A stretch of DNA of 11,072 bases from Thermoplasmata archaeon (GCA_021158865.1 JAGGSX010000060.1:1-11072), one strand, 5' to 3'; shown: positions 1 to 7,392, counted from the first letter of the stretch. Numbers and translations: made by a program. The notes: generated by a model from the sequence alone, not told the origin.

Positions 1-946
1 CCTTTATTCTTTTAATTGATGAAATAATTAAAGGCAATCTTTCCATTTCTTTTTGTAATCTTATGGCTTCCATTTTTATCTTTTCTATTTCTTTTATCCT
101 TAAAGAAATTTTTTGATACAATTTTTCATCAATTTCTATCTCTTCCAATTCTTTTAATTTTTTAATCAGCTCCTCCACTTTATTTTTCTCTGTTTCAATC
201 CTTTCTCTATAATATCCTATCCTATCCTTTATTGAATCTATTCTTTTTATTTTATTATCAATTTCCTTCAATTCATTTTTGTTATCTTCATTTTCTTTCT
301 TCATTTCCTGAATTTTTCTTTCCAATTCTTCATTTTCTTTCTTCATTTCCTGAATTTTTCTTTCCAATTCTTCATTTTCTAATGATAAATCATGAAGCAG
401 CTTTTCATAATGGCTACCTAATTTCCTTCCGCACATCGGGCAGTTACTTTCTGGTCCAAGCTTTTTTATATTCTTCAGTTTTTCTTCTATTTCTCTTTCT
501 TTTCTCTCGGTTTCTTCTATCTCTACTCTCTTCCTCTCTACATATTTTTCCATCTGTAATATTTTTCTATCTCCATTTGCTATCTTATTTTCCAAAAATT
601 CTTTTCTTTTTCTAACATCTTCTTCTATCTTTATTTTTTCATTCAGCTTCGATATTTCTCCTTCCATTTCTTTTATGTTTTTTCCTCTCTCATCCTTTTC
701 CTTCAAAATTCTTTTCTTTTCAAAAAATTTTTCTCTTATTTCATCCATCTTCTCCTTCTTTTCTTTGATTTCATCATATTCATCTGCAATATTTTTTATT
801 TCATTATACCTATTTTTTGCTTTTTTCACCATCTCCAGCTCCATTTCTTTTTCTTTCATCTGGCTTGTTTTTTCAAAAATTTTGCTCTCTATGGACTTTT
901 TTTTCAAACTCAATTTATTAAACTTTTCTGCTTTCTCTTTCTCCTT
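1..946 (-). pseudogene. rad50: Rad50 continuation beyond the stop: coiled coil and zinc hook, cut by window edge
   Basis: Reading on past the TAA at 947-949 in the same frame gives an uninterrupted coiled coil to base 2, rich in Lys and Glu with regular hydrophobic spacing. It contains the zinc hook CPMCG, with cysteines encoded at 440-442 and 431-433. Counted from the rad50 ATG these are residues 403 and 406, about where archaeal Rad50 hooks lie. The hook dimerises two Rad50 coiled coils through one zinc ion. The missing C-terminal lobe (signature motif, Walker B) would lie beyond the window start. I checked every codon of this frame and saw no second stop and no frameshift. If this part is translated separately, the first downstream ATG is at 857-859, with no obvious Shine-Dalgarno motif. 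I list it as the broken second part of rad50; if the stop is an error, 1-1648 is one partial gene. Confidence 0.75.
285..380 (-). repeat. 42-base tandem repeat in the Rad50 coiled coil
   Basis: Two exact 42-base units (285-326 and 327-368) are followed by a partial third copy up to about 380. Each unit encodes 14 residues, two heptads of the type QEMKKENEELERKI. Counted from the rad50 ATG the repeat covers about residues 423-455, just after the zinc hook. A multiple of seven residues keeps the coiled-coil register, so it lengthens the arm by a whole number of heptads. Confidence 0.85.
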
Positions 947-1648
947 TTACCTTTCCTCTTCCACCTCAAATAAAATTTTTTCTTTTTCAGAAATTTCTTC
1001 ATCAATTTTCTTTGCTGAAATCAATAAATTTTCTTTCTCTGCTTCCTTCCTGATTTTTTCCTTAATAATTTCATCAACATCTTTCAGCACTTTTTCAATA
1101 TGCTGTATAACGCTATTTTTTTCTCTTTTATCCTCTCTAACTCTTTTAATTGCATCTTCTATCGCATCTATCTTGAGCATTTTAAACATATTTTTCTTTC
1201 TATCCGCAGGAGTTTTGTTTGAAAGAGCATTCAATTCCTTCTGTTTTGCCACAATCGAAGTATAAAAAGAATCGTAATTCATCCCTATTTTCTTTTCTAA
1301 AAATTTAGTAACACCTGTTGAAGTTGTAGCAGCTATGCCATCATTAACCTTCGCCTGAGCATCAGAAAAATTTGCTTTCAATATTCTCAAAATTTCATAG
1401 GAATTTCCATTCATCTCAAATCTCAGCCTAACCCAGCAGTCGTCGCTGGCGGCAGCCCCCTGCCTTTTTATTTGGTCCTTCTGAGTGCGTGATGCTTTAT
1501 TTCCATATATTGCCCAACCAATAGCTTCTATTATTGTGGATTTTCCTGCCCCATTACTTCCAATTATACCAATTATACCATTTGGAAAATTTATTTCTGC
1601 ATGCTGGAATTTTCTAAAATTATGCAATTCAATGCTTATGAGTTTCAT
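947..1648 (-). CDS. rad50: Rad50 N-terminal part, ended early by an in-frame TAA
   Basis: Rad50 is the SMC-like ATPase that partners Mre11 in recognising and processing DNA double-strand breaks. The first 233 residues carry the N-terminal ATPase lobe. The Walker A motif GSNGAGKS is at residues 30-37 and a Q-loop glutamine is at about 136 (VAKQKEL). Charged coiled coil begins at about residue 165. The ATG overlaps the mre11 TGA by four bases and is preceded by a strong Shine-Dalgarno GGAGG (1656-1660, minus strand, 7-base spacer), so the start is well supported. Archaeal Rad50 is usually about 850-900 residues, so this product is truncated. Without zinc hook, signature motif and Walker B it could not form a normal ATPase. 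The same frame continues as coiled coil after the stop, so the break is one codon (947-949). It could be a nonsense mutation, a sequence error or, less likely, a recoded or split gene. Confidence 0.9.
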   Translation of the reverse strand: MKLISIELHNFRKFQHAEINFPNGIIGIIGSNGAGKSTIIEAIGWAIYGNKASRTQKDQIKRQGAAASDDCWVRLRFEMNGNSYEILRILKANFSDAQAKVNDGIAATTSTGVTKFLEKKIGMNYDSFYTSIVAKQKELNALSNKTPADRKKNMFKMLKIDAIEDAIKRVREDKREKNSVIQHIEKVLKDVDEIIKEKIRKEAEKENLLISAKKIDEEISEKEKILFEVEEER

Positions 1649-2745
1649 CCTTTTGCCTCCGATAAATATTTCAGGGCAAGTTCTCCAATTTCCTTTTTCC
1701 TTTCTATTGGCACACTTGAAATGTAATTACGCCATTCCTCTTCAAGGCTTGCCATTCGGCTTTTTGAAGCCATTTCATATTTTATTTCTTTCAAATCATA
1801 TCCTACTTCAAAATGTAAAGATTTTGAAGCCATTTTTTTTATTTTATTCCAATCTATGCTTTTATGCTTCGCTAAATTAAGATTTTTTAAAAAAATTCTG
1901 ATTATTTTTCCCTCAATGCCACTTTCAAATTTTTTTATTATTTTTTCTGTAATCTCGTCTGGGGGCAGATCATTACAATCTATACTCCCAAAATCAATCA
2001 TGCTTCTTGTCTTCAACGGCATAAAATTTATGTCTATACCATCACTCATCTTAATATCATAAAACCCTTTTCTGCCCCCTACTTCTTTAAAAGAAAAGTA
2101 TTCAGTCGAACCACTATAATAAGAATTTTCGGTAACCTTTGTTGCCGTATGATAATGTCCAAGTGCAATATAATCAAAATCTGGAGAAAGATAACCAGAT
2201 GGAATAATCTGCTCATTGAAATCTCCTCTACTAAATTCTTTTATTCCAAATATACCAACATGCATCATTGATATATTGAAATATCCATCAATTTTCTTAG
2301 CCAATTCTATATTTTTTATAAGCTCTTCTTTTGAAAAACAATGAGGTATTGCATGTATCATTGCATCTCCAATCTCGATTTTTTCATATTTTCCTTTATA
2401 AACCACATATATATTCTTTAAATGCTCAAAAAAGCTCAATGGGCTACCTGTTTCCCTCATTTTTGGAGTTTCATGATTACCAGATATTATAACCATTGGT
2501 ATATCATTTTCAGAAATCCTTATTATTTGTTCCATAGCAAATTTTATTGCTCTATTTGTTGGCCTTACACTATCAAATAAATCCCCGGAATGCAATATCA
2601 TATCGGGTTTTGATGCTATGGCGTAATCAACAAATTGCTTGAAGGAATTGTATGTATCCACTTCTCTCTGATTAAGCCCGTTTTCATTTAATTTATGATA
2701 TGCTGAATATCCTAAGTGGCTATCAGCAACATGAAGGAAATGCAT
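1645..2745 (-). CDS. mre11: Mre11 DNA double-strand break repair nuclease
   Basis: Mre11 is a manganese-dependent exo/endonuclease of the calcineurin-like phosphoesterase fold that acts with Rad50 on DNA ends. The 366-residue product has all the metal-binding motifs in order: DSHLG (D8, H10), GDLFD (D55), GNHE (N90, H91), MMHVG (H162) and GHYH (H197, H199). The more variable C-terminal part, from about residue 230, would hold the capping and Rad50-binding regions. The start MHFLHVADSHLGY places the first motif at the usual distance from the N-terminus. On the minus strand TTTATAT (2765-2771) is centred 23 bases before the ATG, which suggests a leaderless mRNA. The stop overlaps the rad50 start as ATGA. 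The gene looks intact, unlike its partner. Confidence 0.96.
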   Translation of the reverse strand: MHFLHVADSHLGYSAYHKLNENGLNQREVDTYNSFKQFVDYAIASKPDMILHSGDLFDSVRPTNRAIKFAMEQIIRISENDIPMVIISGNHETPKMRETGSPLSFFEHLKNIYVVYKGKYEKIEIGDAMIHAIPHCFSKEELIKNIELAKKIDGYFNISMMHVGIFGIKEFSRGDFNEQIIPSGYLSPDFDYIALGHYHTATKVTENSYYSGSTEYFSFKEVGGRKGFYDIKMSDGIDINFMPLKTRSMIDFGSIDCNDLPPDEITEKIIKKFESGIEGKIIRIFLKNLNLAKHKSIDWNKIKKMASKSLHFEVGYDLKEIKYEMASKSRMASLEEEWRNYISSVPIERKKEIGELALKYLSEAKG

Positions 2746-2762
2746 GCTAAGATATTAAAAAA

Positions 2763-2772
2763 TAATATAAAT
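2763..2772 (-). promoter_or_regulatory. TATA box for mre11-rad50
   Basis: ATTTATATTA on the minus strand is centred about 23 bases before the mre11 ATG. This is the spacing expected if transcription starts at or next to the start codon. It shares the 93-base divergent spacer with the promoter of the flavoprotein gene. Confidence 0.55.
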
Positions 2773-2810
2773 TTGCTTTGCACAATTTTTGTATTAATTT
2801 ATATCAATAA

Positions 2811-2820
2811 TATAATATAT
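2811..2820 (+). promoter_or_regulatory. TATA box for the flavoprotein gene
   Basis: TATAATATAT is centred about 23 bases before the ATG at 2839, consistent with a leaderless mRNA. A second candidate, TTTATAT at 2798-2804, matches the motif of the other promoters exactly but would give a leader of about 15 bases. No Shine-Dalgarno sequence is visible before 2839. Confidence 0.45.
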
Positions 2821-2838
2821 CCCATTATTTTACCCATT

Positions 2839-4200
2839 ATGAAACATTATGACATTATTGCAATAGGAACGGGTTCAGCAATGAATATTGTTTCAACACT
2901 TCTTGAATCTGGAAATGATATAAAGGTAGCAGTTATAGAAAAAGATGATGTAGGAGGAATATGTCTAACAAGAGGATGTATTCCTTCAAAAATGCTTCTT
3001 TATCCTGCTGAACTTATCAAAAAAATTCATGAAGCAAAAAAATTTGGTATAGACGCTGAAGTTAAAAGCATAAATTTCAGAAAAATAATGGGCAGGATGA
3101 GAAGCAATATAAGAAAAGAAATAGAAATGATTGAACACGGACTTAAAAGTAGCCCCAATATTGATTTATATCAAACGCAAGGCGAGTTTATAGATGATTA
3201 TACAATGAAAGTTGGTGATGAAATAATAAAAGGTGATAAAATTTTGCTATGCTCTGGCTCCCGCCCCTTTGTTCCAAAAATAGATGGGTTGCAAGAAGCC
3301 GGATATATTACAAGTGATAAATTGCTTTTATTGGATGAGTTGCCAGAAAGCATTGCCATTATAGGAGGAGGCTACATAGCCATGGAATATGGTTTTTTCC
3401 TTGCGATGATGGGGGCAGATGTTACAGTAATTGAAATGCTGCCAAGAATAATTTATGGAGAAGAACCAGAGATATCAGAACTTTTGCAAAAAGAGATGGC
3501 AAAGATAATGGATATAAAAACAGGTTATAAAGTAACAAAAGTTGAGAAAGGTGCTAAGAAAAAAATTATAGCAGAAGGCAACAATGAAAAAATAGAAGTT
3601 GAAGCAGATGAGATTTTGGTTGCAACAGGAAGAATATCAAATGCCGATTTGTTAAAGCCGGAGAAAACAGGAGTTAAAACCGATGCCCATGGATGGATTA
3701 TTGTAAATGAGTATTTAGAGACAACAAAACCAAATATATGGGCTTGCGGCGACGCCATAGGCAAGCACATGTTCAAGCATGTTGCAAATTATGAATCACA
3801 GATTGTTTATTACAACGCATTTGGAAATCGACGCATAAAAGTTGATTATCATGCTGTCCCACATGCAATTTTTACTTATCCTGAAGTGGCGAGTGTTGGA
3901 ATGAAAGAAGAAGAAGCAAAAAGAGAGCATGATATTCTGGTTGGCCATTATTTATATGAAAATACAGCAAAAGGAGAAGCAATGGAGACAAAAGATTATT
4001 TTGTTAAAGTCATAGTTGAAAAAGGCAGTTATAAAATTTTAGGAACCCATATTATTGGTCCAGAAGCCTCAATACTAATTCAGGAAATAATAAATTTAAT
4101 GTATACAGATAGCCAATCAGCAATACCAATTTATAGAGGAATGCATATACATCCTTCCTTATCGGAAGTTGTTGAAAGAGCATTTTACAATTTGGAATGA
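2839..4200 (+). CDS. Dihydrolipoamide-dehydrogenase-like FAD/NAD disulfide oxidoreductase
   Basis: This is a class I pyridine nucleotide-disulfide oxidoreductase, a soluble flavoprotein that passes electrons between NAD(P)H and a disulfide or thiol substrate. The 453 residues contain an N-terminal FAD-binding strand (IIAIGTGSA, 6-14), the redox-active pair CLTRGC (C42, C47), an NAD-binding GGGYIAME (176-183) followed by an acidic E199 that favours NADH, ATGRI (262-266), a second FAD site CGDAIG (303-308), and a dimerisation domain with the catalytic dyad H438-E443 in HPSLSE. The frame is open upstream to 2716, but the ATG at 2839 is chosen because the FAD motif should start near residue 6. 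The phrases TGSAMNIV, KMLLYPAEL and IHPSLSEVVE recall mycothione reductases as much as lipoamide dehydrogenases. No lipoyl acyltransferase or E1 gene is nearby, so the substrate is unknown. Confidence 0.9.
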   Translation: MKHYDIIAIGTGSAMNIVSTLLESGNDIKVAVIEKDDVGGICLTRGCIPSKMLLYPAELIKKIHEAKKFGIDAEVKSINFRKIMGRMRSNIRKEIEMIEHGLKSSPNIDLYQTQGEFIDDYTMKVGDEIIKGDKILLCSGSRPFVPKIDGLQEAGYITSDKLLLLDELPESIAIIGGGYIAMEYGFFLAMMGADVTVIEMLPRIIYGEEPEISELLQKEMAKIMDIKTGYKVTKVEKGAKKKIIAEGNNEKIEVEADEILVATGRISNADLLKPEKTGVKTDAHGWIIVNEYLETTKPNIWACGDAIGKHMFKHVANYESQIVYYNAFGNRRIKVDYHAVPHAIFTYPEVASVGMKEEEAKREHDILVGHYLYENTAKGEAMETKDYFVKVIVEKGSYKILGTHIIGPEASILIQEIINLMYTDSQSAIPIYRGMHIHPSLSEVVERAFYNLE

Positions 4201-4220
4201 AAGCAAGTTTGAAGAAAAAA

Positions 4221-4229
4221 ATTTATATT
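4221..4229 (+). promoter_or_regulatory. TATA box for the radical SAM gene
   Basis: TTTATAT at 4222-4228 follows a purine-rich stretch that could act as a BRE, and is centred 24 bases before the ATG at 4249. It decides the start: the in-frame TTG at 4228 lies inside the promoter, so the ATG is preferred. Confidence 0.6.
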
Positions 4230-4248
4230 GCATCCTTCTTTAATTTCC

Positions 4249-5595
4249 ATGAAAATACTGCTCATATTCCCGAAAATTGAACATGGCGTTACAACTTATA
4301 GAGATAGAGGGACAGTATTTGCTCGGCTATTCGGAAATCCTTCTTTAAGCCTGCCTCAGGTGGCGGCCTGCACGCCGCCTGGCCATGAAATAAGGATATT
4401 GAATGAAAACTTTGAGGATATAGATTTTAATGAAAAATGGGATTTAGTTGGGATAAATAGCCTTACGATGACAGCACCACATGCCTATGAAATCGCAGAT
4501 AGATTCAGAGAGCTTGGAGTGAAAGTTGTTCTTGGAGGTTATCATCCAACAGCCATGCCCGAAGAAGCAAAGATGCATGCTGATAGCGTTGTCATTGGAG
4601 AAGCAGAAGAGCCATGGCCTCAAGTTGTTAAAGATGCTGAAAAAGGAAAACTGAAGGAATTTTATTATGGCAGTCATGTAGACCCAGCAAAAATTCCATC
4701 GCCAAGACTCGATTTGGTGAAATATCCTCCCATGACAGCAAATGTTCAGGCATCGCGTGGCTGCCCCAATGCCTGCGAGTTTTGTTCTACAACAGTTTTT
4801 CTTGGAAGAAAAGTTAGGACAAGACCTATAGAAACAGTTATAAAGGAAATAGAGCAGATACCAAATAAAGTCATTATTTTTAGAGATGCATCGATGACAT
4901 TGAACACCCCATATAGTATAAAACTATTTAAAGCAATGAAACCATTGAAGAAAAAATTCATAGCAAATGCAAATATAAATATAATAAGCAAGAACGAGAA
5001 ATTTTTAAAAGCTGCTAAAGAAGCAGGGTGTATATCTTTCTTTGTCGGTTTTGAATCAATAAATCCAGAAAGCTTGAAAGAAGCTCATAAAATATCAAAT
5101 AAGGCAGAAGGATATGTGAATGCAATAAAAGTTGTAAAAAAATATGATATTGGCATTGTTGGTGGCTTTATATTTGGATTTGATCATGATACACCAGAAA
5201 TATTTGATACTACAAGAGACGCTGTTTTAAGCTGGGAAATTGATTCTGCAGAATTTAATATTCTAACGCCATATCCTGGCACACCATTATATGATAGACT
5301 TGATAAAGAAGGAAGAATATTGACAAAAGATTGGAGCAGATATACACAGGCTCACGTTGTTTATATGCCAAAGCAAATGACTCCAAAGGAACTGCTTGAA
5401 GGAACTAAAAAAGTTATAAAGAGCTTTTATTCTCCACCAGAAATGCTGAAAAGAATATATCGCTCCATAATAACGGCAAAGTTTGCTCCTTATTCATTAT
5501 CATTGCCAACAATAAATCTTGCAATGCATCGATATTATAAGTATGAATTCTTTAATGGAAATGATGTTGATAAATTGCCACCAAATTGGACATAG
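4249..5595 (+). CDS. Radical SAM protein with cobalamin-binding-like N-terminal domain
   Basis: The enzyme should cleave S-adenosylmethionine at a [4Fe-4S] cluster to start a radical reaction; the substrate cannot be read from the sequence. The 448 residues start MKILLIFPK and hold an N-terminal Rossmann-like B12-binding domain (about 1-140; DLVGINSLTM, VVLGGYHPT, VIGEAEEPW). It lacks the DxHxxG cobalamin motif, as many members do. The radical SAM core follows from about 163 with C172-x3-C176-x2-C179 in RGCPNACEFCSTT. Later strands include FFVGFES and GGFIFGFDHDT. The C-terminal helical part has TPYPGTPLYDRL and TPKELLEGTKKV, seen in the large family that includes Mg-protoporphyrin ester cyclase-like, hopanoid and GDGT-modifying enzymes. 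The ATG is chosen from the TATA box; the open frame extends to a TTG at 4228. A lipid or cofactor role is a guess. Confidence 0.88.
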   Translation: MKILLIFPKIEHGVTTYRDRGTVFARLFGNPSLSLPQVAACTPPGHEIRILNENFEDIDFNEKWDLVGINSLTMTAPHAYEIADRFRELGVKVVLGGYHPTAMPEEAKMHADSVVIGEAEEPWPQVVKDAEKGKLKEFYYGSHVDPAKIPSPRLDLVKYPPMTANVQASRGCPNACEFCSTTVFLGRKVRTRPIETVIKEIEQIPNKVIIFRDASMTLNTPYSIKLFKAMKPLKKKFIANANINIISKNEKFLKAAKEAGCISFFVGFESINPESLKEAHKISNKAEGYVNAIKVVKKYDIGIVGGFIFGFDHDTPEIFDTTRDAVLSWEIDSAEFNILTPYPGTPLYDRLDKEGRILTKDWSRYTQAHVVYMPKQMTPKELLEGTKKVIKSFYSPPEMLKRIYRSIITAKFAPYSLSLPTINLAMHRYYKYEFFNGNDVDKLPPNWT

Positions 5596-5658
5596 AGAGA
5601 TGCCAATGCAAATGTTTTCATCTAATAAAAATCATGCTCATTCAGATTTTTCAGATAG

Positions 5659-5679
5659 AATGAAGAAATTATCTTCATT
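5659..5679. terminator. Weak hairpin between convergent genes
   Basis: A perfect 7-base inverted repeat, AATGAAG and CTTCATT, is separated by a 7-base loop. It lies in the 90-base gap between the convergent radical SAM and winged-helix genes. The stem is AT-rich and the T tract on the plus strand is short, so a role in 3' end formation is only possible. Confidence 0.3.
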
Positions 5680-5685
5680 TTAATA

Positions 5686-5997
5686 TCAGCCATACATTAT
5701 GTCATCATTGTTCTCCTTGTTGCTTTCTTTAATCTTCCTTTTCTTCTTTTTTATGAATTTATATTGATTTCTTCTCCCAATAAATCTTATATCAAATCTT
5801 ATGAGGTGGACAAAAGTTTTATCTGGGAGAATATCAATATCTGCAATCCCTTTTTTCTGTAATTTTATTATTTCAACTTTTATTTTTTCTCTGGCTACAC
5901 CAATTTCCTCAGCAATTTCTTTTATTGTTATCGGATATTTTTCCTGCAAAATTTTTATTATTCTCTCTTCCATTGTTCCAACTTTTATTTCAATCAT
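5686..5997 (-). CDS. Small winged helix-turn-helix protein
   Basis: The 103-residue product starts MIEIKVGTMEERIIKIL. Residues about 8-65 form a winged-helix DNA-binding domain: a first helix (EERIIKILQEKYP), a helix-turn-helix (TIKEIAEEIGV, then AREKIKVEIIKLQKKG) and a wing (IADIDILPDKTFVHL). The tail from about 74 is very basic (KKKKRKIKE) and ends acidic and polar. It has no ligand or metal domain that I can see, so it may be a local regulator or a nucleic-acid-binding accessory protein. The ATG overlaps the NOB1 stop as ATGA and is preceded by a Shine-Dalgarno-like GAGGG (6005-6009, minus strand, 7-base spacer). This rules for the internal start over the upstream ATG at 6036, which lies inside the NOB1 zinc-ribbon codons. 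Co-translation with NOB1 hints at a link to rRNA processing or translation; that is inference. Confidence 0.75.
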   Translation of the reverse strand: MIEIKVGTMEERIIKILQEKYPITIKEIAEEIGVAREKIKVEIIKLQKKGIADIDILPDKTFVHLIRFDIRFIGRRNQYKFIKKKKRKIKESNKENNDDIMYG

Positions 5998-6476
5998 CTT
6001 CTTACCCTCTTTATCTCCCCTCCACAAATTGGGCAAGAAGGCAAGAATTTATTATAATATCTTCCACAAGATTTACATCTATATTTCCATTGAAATTTCT
6101 CTTTTATTCCTTCTTCCATCATTCCTTTATATTCAACACCAATTTCTTTTGCAACATTCTGAATAGAATAATCATCTGTAAGCAATGTTGCTTTTAAATA
6201 ATGGGCAAGAGCCAAAACTTCAATATCAGCTTCTGACAAGTTTGCCGCATCTCCTGTTTTTTCTGCAGCTTTTCTAATTTCATTTATGGAATAATCTGGA
6301 GGAGAAATAATTTTCAAACCAGCAGCTTTAAGATATTCAAGCATACGCCATGCTCTTCCGCCCTTTTTTATCTCATTAACCACGCCGGGCGGAGCCGCCA
6401 GCCCGCTTCCGTGAATTTTGCCTGATAATATCGCAGATGTATCAAGTATATACACGATTCTAAATGAATTGCTCAA
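5994..6476 (-). CDS. nob1: NOB1 ribosome maturation endonuclease (PIN domain plus zinc ribbon)
   Basis: NOB1 is the archaeal/eukaryal endonuclease that cuts the 3' end of small-subunit rRNA late in ribosome assembly. The 160 residues have the expected architecture. The PIN domain has acidic residues D12 (ILDTSAILSG), E35 (VVNEIK), D84 (LSEADIEVLALA) and D101/D102 (LLTDDYSIQNVA). The C-terminal zinc ribbon has four cysteines at 134, 137, 148 and 151 (CKSC, CPIC) and a basic end. The start is uncertain. A TTG at 6476 gives 160 residues. A GTG at 6453-6455 gives 153 residues starting YILDTSAIL, the more usual beginning, and TTTATTG (6474-6480) would then be a TATA-like box at about -24. A better TATA candidate (AAATATTAT, 6502-6510) fits the TTG less exactly. 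Residues 23-31 are encoded by an unusually GC-rich patch. Confidence 0.92.
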   Translation of the reverse strand: MSNSFRIVYILDTSAILSGKIHGSGLAAPPGVVNEIKKGGRAWRMLEYLKAAGLKIISPPDYSINEIRKAAEKTGDAANLSEADIEVLALAHYLKATLLTDDYSIQNVAKEIGVEYKGMMEEGIKEKFQWKYRCKSCGRYYNKFLPSCPICGGEIKRVRR

Positions 6477-6535
6477 TAAAGAATTTGTGCTACAGCAAAG
6501 GATAATATTTTTCTATCTCATAAGAAGCAACTGCT

Positions 6536-7375
6536 TTATTTCTTCCTACTTTCTTTTTGTAATCTTCTATTTCCTTTTTCTTCAATTCCTTTCAATTCTG
6601 CTGTTATAACAGATGCCATGGCTAAATATGGATTTGTTGAAGGATCTGGACTGCGAAATCCAATTCCCATTGATTTTTCTTTTTCTTCTTCATATTTTGG
6701 CACTCTTATTAAAGCAAACCTATTCCCTATGCCCCATACATGATAAACAGGAGCTTCATATCATGGAACAAGTCTTTTATAGGAATTTACCCATTGATTT
6801 AACAATGCAGTTATTTGATTTATATGATTTAATAATCCACCTATGTAATTTTTTGCAATATCTGATATATAATTTTCACCATTTTCATCAAAGAATACAT
6901 GGCTTTGGCATAAAAGTTTCATATATTCCATTTCTTCTTGCATATTCTTTTGCTATGAATCTAAAAAGCATTATGTTGTCTGCGGTCTTCAAAATATCTG
7001 AATATTTTAAATCAATTTCATGTTGAGAAATTGCCACTTCGTGATGGCCACATTCTGCAATTATCCCTGTTTCTTTCAAACCAAGCATTGTTTCTTTTCT
7101 TACAAAACATAAATATCTTCAATTGAATTGAAATAATTTCCATTATCAATGGATATAGGATTGGAAGAATCTTTAAAATAAAAAATTCCATTTCAACACC
7201 TGAATAAACTTTGTCATAGTCCTTATCCTTAAATTTTTGAACTATTAAATCACCATCTTCAATATTTGCAAATTATGGAAGAGCCATCAAATCCCTTCCC
7301 ATTTTTTAAAGTATCTTCAAATTCTTCAGAAGGGATATAAAATCTTCTCATAATTCCAAGTAAAATAAGAATTTT
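6536..7375 (-). pseudogene. glnA: Decayed glutamine synthetase (glnA) remnant
   Basis: Pieces of a glutamine synthetase follow in the right order on the minus strand, in different frames. They are MRRFYIPSEEFEDTLKNG with GFDGSSI (from 7351), IEDGDLIV, SGVEMEFF, DSSNPISIDNGNYFNSIED, MLGLKETGIIAECGHHEVA with QHEIDLKYSDILKTADN (7088 on), FMPKP, FFDENGEN, IGGLLNHI, VNSYKRLVP, YEAPVYHVWG, NRFALIRVP and RSPDPSTNPYLAMASVI. Lesions: lost N-terminus; net frameshift after FDGSSI; roughly 45-50 codons missing before SGVEMEFF; two shifts explained by one lost T each in T runs (near 7167 and 7106); loss of the catalytic NGSGMH loop at about 6900; a TGA (6761-6763) replacing the conserved Gly after KRLVP; and a TAA at 6536-6538 that drops the last 80 or so residues. 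Intact enzymes have about 440 residues. This fills the 943-base gap between NOB1 and queD. It cannot make an active enzyme. Confidence 0.9.
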
Positions 7376-7392
7376 TTATGGTGTGGGAAAAG

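Noticed and set aside
285..380. CRISPR-like repeats at 285-380
   Set aside because: The 42-base units are directly adjacent with no spacers and lie in the Rad50 reading frame as coiled-coil heptads.
947..949. The rad50 TAA as a sign of a reassigned genetic code
   Set aside because: One occurrence only; no other gene in the window needs TAA as sense, and the glnA remnant also ends in TAA. A code change is much less likely than a mutation or an error.
232..1265. Long plus-strand open frames rich in Phe, Ser and Leu at 232-615 and 675-1265
   Set aside because: They are antisense shadows of the Rad50 coiled coil: Lys/Glu codons read backwards give Phe/Leu/Ser.
2716..2838. N-terminal extension of the flavoprotein with a hydrophobic stretch (LLCTIFVLIYINN)
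   Set aside because: It overlaps the start of mre11 and both promoters, and the FAD motif starts properly from the ATG at 2839, so the membrane-like segment is just AT-rich spacer read as protein.
3525..3776. Minus-strand frame inside the flavoprotein gene
   Set aside because: It is a shadow of a well-supported gene with catalytic motifs on the plus strand.
4228..4248. TTG start for the radical SAM gene
   Set aside because: The codon lies in the TATA box; the ATG at 4249 begins with the expected strand MKILLIFPK.
6613..7026. A 137-codon plus-strand frame at 6613-7026
   Set aside because: It is antisense to the glnA remnant, whose conserved protein blocks are on the minus strand; the frame has no family features.
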